DNA of 64,000 nucleotides from Cloeon dipterum (Eukaryota; Arthropoda; Insecta; Ephemeroptera; Baetidae). Positions 22,726 to 33,632 of the stretch are shown here, one piece after another (position 1 is the first letter of the stretch; each line of letters begins with the position of its first letter). The position numbers and the translations under genes are program-made. The notes under the pieces are model-generated. The model was not told where the DNA came from. It worked only from the letters and a program-made list of their open reading frames with translations, and ran no database searches. Where the stretch lies: contig NC_088787.1 of assembly GCF_949628265.1 (NCBI RefSeq), positions 3,896,501 through 3,960,500 on the forward strand, in the 5' to 3' direction.

Positions 22726-25107
22726 ATGTCTGCGTTCGTTGCTGCCACCTTTTTGCTTGGCCTGTGCCTGGCAAACGCCGTCAACTTCACAACCGTCTAC
22801 GAGTGGGAGTGGGACACATTTGATTTCGTCTGGCCATCAGGAGCGGACAGTTCAATCGGACAGATTAAAGATGAATACAAGCCAGGCAATGTTTATGCTG
22901 CACATATGGCTGTTTTTGGGGAAAGGCTGTTTCTAAGTCTTGATGCGAATCCCGGAATTCCCGCCACTTTGGTGTGGCTGCCAACGAGCGACACGTCGAC
23001 TCCACCTCCAAAGCTTGCTCCTTTCCAATCCTGGCATTTACATGTAAGTCTCTAAATCTGAATTAAAAAACCTTTAGAGTCTCTATTAAAATAAATTTGG
23101 AAAATTTGACGTGAAGTAAATTCGCATTTCACAGAAAGTATGTATTTCAAGAGTGACGACTAAAATGTTGGACAAATTCTCAAATTACTGCGTTTCTGAG
23201 ACAAACTCGAGACTTATTTGAAGCTTCACTCTTTAGAGTTATGTAGTTTCTCCCCAATTTTTGTACTTTTTTATATCAGTGAGAGATTCAACGCAAAATT
23301 ATACAGTTGGAATGATTTTCTTTTATTTTTGGAGTCTGCTCGTCCTGGACGAGACAAAAGGCAGAGATCATTCCGTCCAGAAAATTATTTTAAGTTTTCA
23401 AAAGTATATAGTTAATTAATTTCCTTCTTTAAGAATTTATCGCTAAATTTCGATTAATTAATAGAAAGTCTGCTTAAATTAATAGTAACTGTTTTTATTT
23501 CTGTTGCCAGAAAAAAGACAACTGCGACACTATTCAGGTGGCGAGAGGTATGGATACGGACTCTGATGGTCGGTTGTGGGTGCTTGATGAAGGTAACAGA
23601 AATTGTCCAGGCAAAATTTGGATTTTCAACCTGGTCAACAACGACACAACCGAGCGCATTCACCAGTTTCCAGACTCAGTCGTCTCTCATTCATATGATA
23701 AAAGGTACCTGCGTGACATCGTGCTGGACAAAACGCTAGACGATTACCTTGCATACATCGCGGACTCTCAAATTGAGCACTTCATCGTTTACAACCAAAA
23801 AATGGACAAATCCTGGTCAGTGAAAACACCAGGGAGACGTTGGTTTTCCTTGGCCCTCTCTCCTAACAGGGAAGCGAGGCAGTTGTTGTACCTTGGAAGA
23901 TATGATTCCAATGAATTGTATTCACTGTCTGTCTCTGAGCTGAAGAATGAAGGCGGAAGCGCTGCTGTCAAATTCATCGGCAAATGGACTGAAGACCCTT
24001 ACAGAATGCTAATCGACAGATCCAATGTCTTGTTTGCTGCCTTTTTAAACCAGAACTACCTCTTCAAATGGAATATTTCAGAGCCCTTTACAGAGCAGCG
24101 ATTTCATGAGGTGAAAATTCCCCTTTAAAAATCAAAACATTGGTTTCTGCCGTACAAATTTGAAAATTTTATAAAACCCGAAAATTATTTATAAAACCCA
24201 CCACAAAACCCACAATTTCTGCTTTGTTATCGGCTAACAATATCAAATCACTGCACTCTATTAGGTCGGAAAACTGGATGATGCTGTTAATTGGCCATTT
24301 ACTTTTGCCCTGGACACAAACGGCATTTTATGGATGATGGAGAGATATGTAACCGTGGGTAGGATTAGGGCTTTGAGGCATAATCTACTCAAGGCTGCAG
24401 TCGGCGCAGGTAAATAACATTCAAGTGCACTTTCCATTGCGAGAGAAACACGGTAAAACTTTGTGCTGAATTTTTTAGATGTAGGAAAATTTCACTTGCT
24501 TATAGTTCGACATCTTTGGATAAAAAACTCATGTATCAATAAAAATTTCAGTGCGTTTATTTTTTGTCCCCAAAGAGAAAAATCCCAGCAGTTAAATGAT
24601 ATATACTGTTTTTAAAATAGGTGGCACTTTTTAATTTTTCACCAGTGGTTAGCAGGGTTCGCAAAAACCCGCATTTTCCGGGAAATACCCACTGCATTGC
24701 AAAAAACTGTTTTTCGCATTTTTTCAAAACACATGCATTCTTATTAAAAATAAAAAATTCTCATGATTGATGACCAAAAGCGGATCTTTCAAAATCAGTA
24801 TTAAAGCCACTGGTTGCACCAAGAGACTGAAAATTTTCACTCTCAACGTAATTTTCCGAAATTTTAGACTCTTTTGGAGCCAAAATCGACTATTTTTGGT
24901 ATAAATTACGAAAAATGCGGAAAAACTCAAGACTGTTGGGTTTTTCCAGCCGGCTTTTGCACCACTGGTGAACCCTGGTGGCTATAGCGCGGCGCAACTC
25001 GGCGTTTGGCTGAGACATCTAATTTAAAATACAATTTTTTGGTCTATGCTGAGTCTAATCCCTCTCCTGTTCCTGATCCTTTTGCAGACTTGCCATTGCG
25101 TGGCTGA
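22726..25107 (+). CDS. Yellow/MRJP-family secreted protein Y5
   Basis: Proposed coding exons are 22726-23043, 23511-24110, 24265-24409 and 25088-25107 (360 residues). The signal peptide LLGLCLANA is followed by NFTTVYEWEWDTFDF. Exon 2 has GRLWVLDEG, KIWIFNLVNND, LAYIADS, FIVYNQK and an extra leucine in RQLLYLGRY. Exon 3 has WPFTFALDTNGILWMMERY. The last exon gives the tail DLPLRG. A hAT-like MITE lies in the final intron (24410-25087), and no copy of the Y3/Y4 extension exon was found there. Exons 1 and 2 resemble Y3 and the end of exon 2 resembles Y4, which would fit conversion between copies. Confidence 0.8.
24653..24977. mobile_element. hAT-like MITE in the last intron of Y5
   Basis: The termini CAGGGTTCGC (24653) and GGTGAACCCTG (ending 24977) are inverted repeats. 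The flanking octamers GTGGTTAG and GTGGCTAT match at 6 of 8 positions, consistent with a hAT target duplication. The homologous Y2 intron lacks the insert. Confidence 0.62.
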
Positions 25108-25243
25108 CCCTGACGATGAGAAAAATGCAAACCTCTTCCAGGCACATTTCGATGGACAACCTCGTTTTCCCGGACAGCAAACAGTCTTCTACTGTGAATA
25201 TCATAAAATAAAAAGTGCGTGTTGCATTTTACTTGGGGATTAA
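25046..25243 (+). other. Open alternative frame over the last exon of Y5
   Basis: A frame opening at ATG 25046 starts MLSLIPLLFLILLQTC, which is signal-peptide-like, and continues through VADPDDEKN and HFDGQPRFPGQQ. It is the same frame as the Y3/Y4 C-terminal extension. It could be a relic of that extension, an alternative last exon or a small secreted peptide. There is no evidence of translation. Confidence 0.25.
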
Positions 25244-25795
25244 TTAAAAAAAAACATAGATGATTATAACGCTTTATGGTGTATCGCTTTTTTCAACATG
25301 ATAATCTTTAATTTGTAGGAATTTTCGATTTAAATAAAAAAATATATTGCAATATTCCTTATATAATTAAACTGTGTTGGTTTTGTTTATCTAATCCATG
25401 TTTTAATCTAGAGATTATCAGTCTAATTTTCTAATAAATGTCTACGAAAATGTATCGAGCGTTCTGCCACGCATAATTAACAATTGTTGGCAATATTTTC
25501 TGAAAGATAAAGCTTAATCAAAATAAAACTTTTGTAAACAGGGCCGTAATTTTGTTTCCGTTTATTTAATAAAATAATTTAATGCTTGAATATACGTTTG
25601 ACGTTTAAAATTAAACAGCCAGCTTGGCATTGCTGTGCGTTGGACTGTCATTTGCTTAATTTGTTAAAAAATCAATTTTCGTGTTAAAGCAGAAATGACA
25701 GGCCTTCCGTTATGCAATTTTCTCTGCACTTTTGTCGAACCGGTTGAATACATTGAGAGCAACTCCACTGATACTTACAGCGAGGCAGAATTTTT
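25244..25795. other. Y5 3' flank
   Basis: The AT-rich flank is shared with Y4, including AAACAGCCAGCTTGGCATTGC and TTATGCAATTTTCTCTGC. No gene is supported; the short frame at 25695 has no conservation. Confidence 0.4.
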
Positions 25796-25799
25796 GCTG

Positions 25800-26125
25800 T
25801 GTAGATTTATTCGCCAACTTGGCGGTGATAATCACGGGACACCTCTGGACAAGTTAGTTGGAGGCTGCAATTGCGACGTGTTCAGGTTGCGTGACCTGAG
25901 GAAGGTCGGTGTCATTTGAGGCTAAAAAATAGCCCATAAGTTTCCGCCAAATGTGCTCGAAATCGCTGAAAAAGCATTAAAAACCTTCCGGGAGCGGATT
26001 TCAGGTTGGGGTACCCTGAAAAAGGTCGTTAGGGTATCTCAGGCCAACGCCCCGTCCAAGACGTGTCTGATGAGGGTTCGTGGTCAAAGATCGGACAAAC
26101 GGCTGAATTTTAATAAAAAAACAAA
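25800..26125 (-). repeat. Dispersed repeat R1, inverted copy
   Basis: The copy has GGGGTACCCTGAAAAAGGTC and GATGAGGGTTCGTGGTC with the R1 tail (GACCTGAGGAAGGTCGG) on its left, so it is a fuller inverted copy than 20170-20402. Confidence 0.5.
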
Positions 26126-26732
26126 ACCATTTTTCGCGTGTGCGCTAGAGAAAAAATTGAAAAAAAAAATTCATTTTAATTTTTCAATGGGTACAAAAAA
26201 TCTCAAATTCGGATTGCAGACCGGTGTTGGACCTACGCATGCGATGAAACATGCAAGAACCCATTATAGCTCCCCGTCCGGAAATAATTGAATTTTTTAT
26301 TTTCCATTTTGGCCAATTTCACAATTTGATTGAGTGCATTCGAGTGGCTTTTTATTAATTTTTGTAATTTTGTAGCCACGGATCTCGTGAGGAAATTAGT
26401 TTGAATGTCAGAAAACAAGTGTAAAAGGTAAGGACTCGAGTGAGGCGAGACACAAAAATATCAGCATTCATCGGGTGCGAGCACAAAACCAAAACAGAGC
26501 GCCGGATGGCCACTATAGACGCCGGACAGACGCGAGCAACGCGGAATTTGCGCTGTCGGCGTGAGCTTTGACAACGCCGTGACAACAGTTGCCTCTCTAA
26601 AACACACTGAACCATATAGTAGAGGGAAGCAAATAATTCTCTTGTATTTTGGAAATTAAAACAAGGAGCAAGCGCCTACTTTTATTGCTTGGGTCATTCG
26701 AGGCGGCTGCGGCAACACCGCCGCTGTTAAAT
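26126..26732. other. Spacer without recognised gene
   Basis: The sequence is unique-looking AT-rich DNA with a GC-richer patch at 26500-26590. I see no coding frame with family resemblance here. Confidence 0.3.
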
Positions 26733-26752
26733 CTCAGGTCACGTGACCTGAG
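26733..26752. repeat. Perfect 20-base palindrome with CACGTG core
   Basis: CTCAGGTCACGTGACCTGAG is its own complement. It lies in a diverged R1-like tail and contains the E-box CACGTG. Confidence 0.6.
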
Positions 26753-26989
26753 CAAGGTCAGTGAAGGGAAAGGTCTCAAATCGTGGCCGAGTATTGCCAA
26801 TGTGCTTGAAATTACTAAAAATAATTGTAACGATGAGGAAATTTATAATTCAGGCACGTGGAAATAAAAAAAGCTGGCTGGCTGGCGCAGATATAAAATA
26901 CTGTTTTTTTCTAAAATTTCCCAAAATGTTCAAAGGCAACACATTTTTATTAAAAAAAAGGATTTAAATATGATTTTTTGTTCTTTCAG

Positions 26990-27091
26990 CTCGAATAAAG
27001 TGTCTCCGTTGGTTGCTGCCATCTGTGTGGCCAACGGCGTCAAAACTTCATAAACTTCACAACCGTCTACGAGTGGGATGAATTCGATTTC
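26990..27091 (+). pseudogene. Fossil of a sixth yellow-like first coding exon
   Basis: After an intact acceptor TTCTTTCAG the sequence reads CTCGAATAAAGTGTCTCCG, matching the Y3 leader with the start ATG changed to AAG. It then continues through a degenerate signal-peptide segment to CACAACCGTCTACGAGTGGG and GAATTCGATTTC. The frame is broken by indels and a TAA, and no downstream exons follow. Confidence 0.8.
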
Positions 27092-27136
27092 ACGTTGTGC
27101 CTCCTTCTGTCCTATGTTTCCTTTTAAATCCGAGCG

Positions 27137-27259
27137 ATGGCGCTGAAAACTAAACCTGGCTCAGGTGCTTTGGAAGAATCAGCTGTCTCTTTGCCACCAA
27201 ATATGAGCTTTAAACAAAAAGTGTCCAATAATAAGACGCACGATGTTCTGTTTGACTAG
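27137..27259 (+). CDS. Possible small or terminal-exon ORF
   Basis: An ATG-initiated frame of 40 residues (begins MALKTKPGSGALEES, ends THDVLFD) stops at TAG 27257-27259, and AATAAA follows at 27299-27304. The layout resembles a last exon with a polyadenylation signal. I do not recognise the peptide, and no upstream exon could be assigned. It could equally be chance. Confidence 0.25.
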   Translation: MALKTKPGSGALEESAVSLPPNMSFKQKVSNNKTHDVLFD

Positions 27260-27641
27260 AGACTTAGAAAACTGATAATAATGTATTTAATATTGAATAA
27301 TAAAGGATTGGTTATTATTTAGTTAATTAAGACTTTTTGCGTTTTCCCTCTACCACGATTTATTTGAAAGTAAAATACAAAGATTGCAGAATTAACGCTT
27401 ATAACTACAGAAGATGAAGTACAAAAGAGGGACAAAAGGGGATAGTTGGATTGAGCAGAAAATATGGTTCGTACATCGAATATGTCTCTACACCTACAGT
27501 TCAACACAGGAATGGAAAACAAATATTACAGTAGCTGAAACCGTTATAAGGACATCTAATCATGAAATAATAGTAATCCAAATCAAACTCTAAATATTTT
27601 TAACAGATGATTATTACTCTCGACAAATGAACGGACGTTTC

Positions 27642-29614
27642 TCACGCACTTTCCATGCCATGAATCGCTAATAAATGGAGTTTCATCGACTTTTCACCCA
27701 TTAATTTTCCACACACGTTACACGATTTCAGTTTTTTTCTCTGCAAATGGGTACATTTTTTGTGTAAAGCCAGAAAACGTGAAGATACAAACTTCTTCTG
27801 GCACTCACCGCATTCGAATTTGCGTTCAATCAAATTGTGTTTCGAAGCCAAGTGGTTTTTCAAGCGTGAGAAATCAGTGAAGCTTTTTTGACAGTGCGCG
27901 CAGTGCTTCAAATTCAGTTTCTTGTGGATGTGATTCAAGTGGATTTTCAGTATGTTTTCACTTTTGTAGAACCTTTTGCACGGCTCGCACTTGAATCCAA
28001 GATTTTTGTACTGCAAACCAAGCCAAGAATTGTTTCTGTGTTTCCTTTTCACGTGGTAATCCAACAAAGCAAGAAATTTAAAAGCCTTTGGGCAGTTGTC
28101 ACATTTGAGAAGAGTTGTTTTGCACTTTTTCCAGTGCGACTGGTACAAACCTGAGCATTCAAATTCATTCTTGCAGCGCTTGCAGTTCATTCTTTTCAAA
28201 TGGCAACTCATGATCCCAACAGCAACATTTAAGTTGCAAATTGAGCACATCCGCAACTTATGATTCAGTCTTTCATGTTCTGCTAAAATCTGCCTTGTAG
28301 AAAACATTTTGCGGCATTTTTCGCACTTGATTGTCTTTGTCAAATGCAAACAAGAAACGTGGTACGACAAGTCCCATTTAGTTTTAGATTTGTGCTGGCA
28401 ATAATGGCAGTTGAAGGCTTTTGCTTCGTCTTCTTTCTTGTGAACAGCTTCAAAGTGGACAGTCATTTCAGGTTCGGTTTTGAAATAACAGAGGCAACCC
28501 AAGAATTTGCATCTAACGCGAAACTCAGAATGAACCCGACGGATATGCTCTCTAATGTGTGAGGATTTCCGAAATTTTTTCTCGCAAAAATTGCACTTGA
28601 ACAATTTCTTTGCTTGGGACTTTTCATGCACTTCCTTGGTATGGCTCTCCTTTTCCTCGACAGTGTGGAAATATGTGAAACATTTATGATTGTCACATCT
28701 GATGGCATTCTCGTGCATACATCTCATGTGACTGCTAATGTTTGCGACAACTTGTCCACAGTAAAAGCATTTTCTCCCGCAATCTCGATCGTTCGGCAAT
28801 GCCTCTTGCTCTGCATTTTGTTCCTTCTCGCTTTTCGGCATCTCAATCTTTTCAAGCTGCACCCAGCACTGCTCTATTTTTCCTTCTGAAACAATTAGTT
28901 TAGTTCAAATAGAGTTAAAAGCTAAAATTTTAATCGTTAAAACTTATTATATTAAAATACATCTCGACACATCATTTTTGGAGATAGATATTGAAATCAA
29001 GGTCAAAAATACCGTCAAACGAAGTAAAAGCATAGTTTTAGCAGCTAGTTGTCGTGAAACTAAATTATGTATAAAACAAAGATACTTCTCAATGTATTGT
29101 GATCGCATTAGGTACTATGTTTTTTGTAAGCCCTATATTACATAAATCACATTATTGTTATTCTGAATTCAGTATTCTTTCCTATTGTCCCCTTTGCTAC
29201 ACGTCATTAATTGTGCTATTAATACGTTCCATTCTAGTTATGAAATAAAATATACAATCTCGTGTACCTAAATATTTCCTCCTCAGCTCCATCTCCACGT
29301 CGTCCAAATAATCCTGATCCGGTGGCCACCATGGCAAAGCTTCAAACTCGCGAACATCTCGGGATAGAAACCTTGAAATAAAAAATACGTCACTATAATG
29401 AAAATAAAATTAATTCAACTGCTGCTCACTCCGCGTGCCAAATGCAAAAGTAGCAAATTAGGTCGTGATCCTCGATTTCCTCTGCAAATTCGTAGCCGCA
29501 GACGTTCAAGAGCCAAGTCTGCAGCTTCTCCTTGTCTAATTGGACAGCCTGGACAGCGCCGTCCGGCGTCGGACGCTCACAAACGCGGCAGAGCGGCTTT
29601 ACCAGCGGCATCAC
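27642..29614 (-). CDS. ZAD-like C2H2 zinc-finger protein ZNF-A
   Basis: Proposed exons, in transcript order, are 29614-29430, 29371-29268 and 28885-27642 (510 residues). Exons 1 and 2 form a treble-clef-like N-terminal module with CRVC near the start and CYFC near residue 55, then WWPPDQDYLDD, as in zinc-finger-associated (ZAD) domains. An acidic/Lys linker follows, then about 13 C2H2-type fingers such as CNFCEKKF, CRFYKS-type and CAHCQKSF, ending CNVCGKLM. Such proteins are usually nuclear DNA-binding regulators; the target is unknown. It forms a divergent pair with ZNF-B, sharing an intergenic region of about 2.4 kb. It is closest to ZNF-C (shared start MMPLVKPLCRVCERP). Confidence 0.82.
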
Positions 29615-30590
29615 GGCAACTCGAAATGGCGCGAATGAGAACGAAACAGCTGCAGTTCGTCAGGGTAGTCAGGTGGATTACAGGGTAAACGAAAAGGAGA
29701 GGGATTTTCGGGACTAATACTTCAGCAAGACAATCGATCATATCAAGGATTGAAATATAATCTTGAAGCAAATAAATATTGTTTTTCTTTCCAAAATTTT
29801 TACTCTCACAAATTATGATAATCTGGTTAAAAACAGTGTTTGTGTTTAGGTAAATATTTAATCTCCTAGTCTGTCTTTCTATTCCAAATAAACGGGAAGG
29901 ATGAAGGCAATAGTTCTCTCTTTTCTCTTTGAAACTGAATGGCGCGCCGAGAAACTGAAATAATTGGCCTCGACGGTTAAACGGTTGCCTGAAATCAGGG
30001 CCGGATTGGCCATCGCAGGTGTACCGGTTGGCTACTGTCAAAATAGGCCATAGAAGCCAGCTCCAAAATGAAATGGGTCAATAAAGGGCTGGCAGAACAA
30101 GCAATACCCTGGTTGAATTTTTAAGCCTGTCCGGGCCTGCATGGTTGCCATTATTTAATTTATTTTCGCTTCGTTCCATAAGTCCTGAATCTCACCACTT
30201 TGCACCAAACATGGTCTTTATTGAACACGAAATTTAAAGATTTTTATGTTTAAACCCTGAACCACATGTTTATAACTTTTATTTGTCTTTTTACTTGTTT
30301 TCATTTTTGGCCTGTTGAAAATATTTGGAATGAAATATAAAAACCAGTTTCCAATCAACCTTATTTTTTAAATTTTTATAGATTTCCCCTTGACCGGAGA
30401 TACATTGACTAATGGGTAATTTTTTTCTCTTAAACGAACTAAATAAAGTTTGCACGGAAGCCAGACTGGGCCTTAAAAATATAATTTAGTATAAAGTTTT
30501 TAAATGCAATAAAAATATTCTGACTGCTAAAAATTCTCTATTTTTACTAATTTTTGCGCAGCCTCTACACTTACATTCAGTCAGGTTCCC
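29615..30590. other. 5' flank of ZNF-A within the A/B intergenic region
   Basis: The region is homologous to 37345-38320 upstream of ZNF-C, including ATGGCGCGCCGAGAAACTG and CAGGGCCGGATTGGCCATC. The promoter of the minus-strand gene probably lies here, but no clear TATA box was found. Confidence 0.4.
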
Positions 30591-30594
30591 TTTT

Positions 30595-30780
30595 CCTGAC
30601 TGAGAATGTCATACATTCATCCATTTATTGGTGGCGCTGTTGGCCTACTTCCTCCTACCTCCACCTCCACCTCCCCCTCCTCCAATCCATTCGTTGCTGC
30701 TGACGTCACAAATGAGTCGCGAGCAACTTTAGTTGCTGGTTGCATAGCCTGCTCGATCTGAAGGCGGTAAAAGACAAACA
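30595..30780. promoter_or_regulatory. CRE-containing conserved block between ZNF-A and ZNF-B
   Basis: TGACGTCA at 30701-30708 is followed by TGAGTCGCGAGCAAC, preceded by TTATTGGTGGCGCTGTTGG and a pyrimidine-rich tract. It recurs at 35140, 38330, 43400 and 47440, each about 1.1 kb from a minus-strand start or fossil and 1.2-1.7 kb from a plus-strand start. A shared bidirectional control region is inferred. Confidence 0.5.
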
Positions 30781-31469
30781 ATGCTATTCATCACATTGAG
30801 AAAAAGAAGCAGCTCTTTGCGCCTGCAACAATGGCCCGGCTCAAGTATGAGAAAGCAAGATTCTCGTGGCGAAGAATCAGCCCACGACAACAAAACAATC
30901 GATACCCTCGTTCTTCGCATTCGCACCAAGTGTGACGTCAGCAAATTGTTACCTCTCTCTAATTCAATCACTGCACGCCACGTGTCTCTGTGTTCCAAGC
31001 TCGACTCAAATACAAAGTGACAGGCAGTATAATTTTCTTGAATAAGAACGGAAAATTAAAATTGAACCGCAGATCTGAATTTTGCTCTTTTATTCACGCA
31101 GCTATCTAGCTTGTAAAATGTGTTGTTGGCTTGCTGTCCCATAATTAAGACTGGTGGACAAAAAAACGCCTGAAAGTAAAGATTCATGACTCTGGTTTTC
31201 TTTTTAAATTTAAATAAAACAATTTAGGACTAAAAGCTTATGCTCTTGGAAAAAACATAGAACTTGCCTTTACTTAAATACAAAAATTGATTTTAATTTT
31301 AAACTTTTGTTTTTCCATTTTATAATCATAATATAAAGCATTGTTATAGTAGTTGTTAGAATTCAAATAGATGATTCATCCTTAATATCTGTGGAAAAGG
31401 TTTTCGTTGATTTCTTAAAAAATAATACTCCTGTCAGGAGTTTGCCTGACGAGAATTCGATCGATATTA

Positions 31470-31720
31470 ATGTTATCGATGTAAACGATGTACTCTATTA
31501 GGGCGCCCAAAGGGGAGAGCAAAGGGAGGAACCTGAGCTATAAAACTACCCCGCACGGAGAGGGCTAGAGACATTCACGCATTCTGAGCGCCGACTCCAG
31601 CAGACTCTCCTTCCGACAGCAGACCGTGCACGACGCTGGCTCTTTCTTTCCCCCTGCTCCACCTTTGGGTAGCCGCTCAGTAGACCTTGCGTCGACGTCC
31701 ACTACAATAAATATCCAAAG
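31470..31720 (+). promoter_or_regulatory. TATA promoter and 5' noncoding exon of ZNF-B
   Basis: GGGCGCCCAAAGGGG precedes TATAAAA at 31539-31545. Then come about 175 bases of GC-rich leader with ATAAATATCCAAAG and a GTATGG donor near 31722. Homologous blocks precede ZNF-D (TATAAAA 39288-39294) and ZNF-E, where the TATA box reads TACAAAA. Confidence 0.55.
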
Positions 31721-31988
31721 AGGTATGGATTTCAAAAATATACGACCTGCTTTGCTTTACGACGTGCTGAATGAGCCGTCAAGGCGTCAACCCTTTTAGT
31801 AGCATGGCTATGAGAATAGGCTCACGTGACTCGCGCTGACGAAAAATATCCAGCAAAATTCCTTGAATGTTTAAGATTGAAGGAAAAATATTCGAAATTC
31901 CTCAAAATTAGAAAGCGCATTTTCGTGAACTTGAACGACCTTTCTTCTTCTCTTTACAATTCATTGCTTTGAAGGACCTCGCTCGGAA

Positions 31989-33632
31989 ATGTCGTCCGCG
32001 AGGCCACTCTGCGTTTTGTGCGAGCGTCCGACGGCGGACGGCGCTGTCCAGGCTGTCCAATTGGACAAGGAGAAGCTGCAGACTTGGTTCTTGAACGTCT
32101 GCGGCCACGAATTTGCCGACGAAATTGAAGATCACGACCTCATTTGCTACTTTTGCATCTGGCACGTTGAGTGAGTCTATTAAAATTTTATTTTTTTTAT
32201 TCGTTACTCTAATTTGTATTAAAAGGTTTCTGGCCAAACACGGCTTGTATTTTGGGGCTGATTCTTGGTGGCCTCAGGATTTGGATTATTTGGATGACGC
32301 GGCAAAAGAGCTGCGGAAATTTTACTTTGGTAAAATTATTTAAAAACGCGTTCAATAAAAAACATTTACTTCACTTTTATTTCTTTTCTAGATGGAAAAA
32401 TTGAGCAGAGCTGGGTTCAGTTGGAGGAAATTGATGAGTCAGAGAGCGAAGAAGAAGAAGAAGAAACTGAATCAGAATCCGGAACTGAGCAAAAGAAGAG
32501 AAAATGTTTGTACTGCAAGAAGTCATACAGATATAGTAGAACCTTGGCTTACCACGTAAAGAACGCGCACAAGAATGCAATCAGGTGTGAAAAACGAAAA
32601 TGTGCCACCTATTTTCACACAATTGAGGAAAAAGCAGAGCAAGTCAAGAACTTCCACGAGAGGCCAAAAGAAAGAAAAAATATTCAATGCTGTTTTTGTG
32701 AGAAGAAATTCCTGCGCAATGATCACTTCCATAAGCATGTTGGTCGTGTTCACGCTGAATTTACGGTGAAGTGCACTTTCCGAGGTTGCCTAATTTACTT
32801 CAAAACTGATGATGAAATGAAATCCCACTTTGACTCAACTCACAAGGAGATAGACGAGGCCAAAGTCCACGAATGCAATTATTGTGGGCATAGAGCAAAG
32901 CAAAAAGTACATTTGGAAATTCACATTACTGCGAAGCATTTGCCGAAGACAATCAAGTGTGAAAAGTGCGACAAAAGGTTCTCTTCGAAGATATTGCTTA
33001 AGATTCATGACCATCGAGATCATTCTTTCAAAATTTGCTCAATATGCAATGCAGAAGTAACATCGCAAAAATTCCGCCACCACCTAAAAAAGCAGAAATG
33101 CCGACGCTGTAAAAGCGTTTTTGACTGCTCAGGACTACATCAAATGCACCGTGAAACTTGCAATAAAACTCTGTTTAAGTGTGAAAAATGCGCAAAGACG
33201 TTCCAAATACTTTCCCTGCTGGAATACCACGTGAGAAGATCACACAGAAACAACTCCTGGCGTGGTTCGCAATACAAGAATCTCGGCTTCAAATGTAGAC
33301 CATGCAAGATGTACTACAAAAGTGCTCTAACCTTGAAAAATCACCTGAAATACACACACAGCACAGCTAATTTGAAGCAATGCGCGCACTGTCCCAAACG
33401 CTATTCATGTCTCACATCGTTGAATTACCATTTAGCGACGAAACACAATTTGACCAAGGGTTGTTTTGAATGTGATTTCTGTAAGAAGAAATTTGTCTGG
33501 AGAGATCATCTTTTAAGGCATATTAAATATTCCCATTTGAATCTCGCCCGTGGAAAGTGCACATTATGCGGCAAGGAAATGCTCATCAGTAACATGGAAA
33601 GACACCTTCTCAATTTTCACGATCCACAATAA
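31989..33632 (+). CDS. ZAD-like C2H2 zinc-finger protein ZNF-B
   Basis: Proposed exons are 31989-32170, 32226-32329 and 32392-33632 (508 residues; phases 2 and 1). The N-terminal module has CVLCERPTADG and CYFCIWH, then WWPQDLDYLDD. An acidic Glu/Ser stretch (EEIDESESEEEE) follows, then about 13 C2H2 fingers, e.g. CLYCKKSY, CCFCEKKF, CNYCGHRA, CEKCDKRF, CRPCKMYY, CAHCPKRY, CDFCKKKF and CTLCGKEM. Finger 2 has Gln where ZNF-D, E and F have the first zinc-binding His (AEQVKNFH), so that finger may not fold. It is presumed to be a nuclear DNA-binding regulator, divergently paired with ZNF-A. Confidence 0.83.

Noticed and set aside
29577..30041. Minus-strand frame of 154 codons upstream of ZNF-A
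   Set aside because: It overlaps the ZNF-A start in another frame, and the homologous flank of ZNF-C does not keep it open over the same length.
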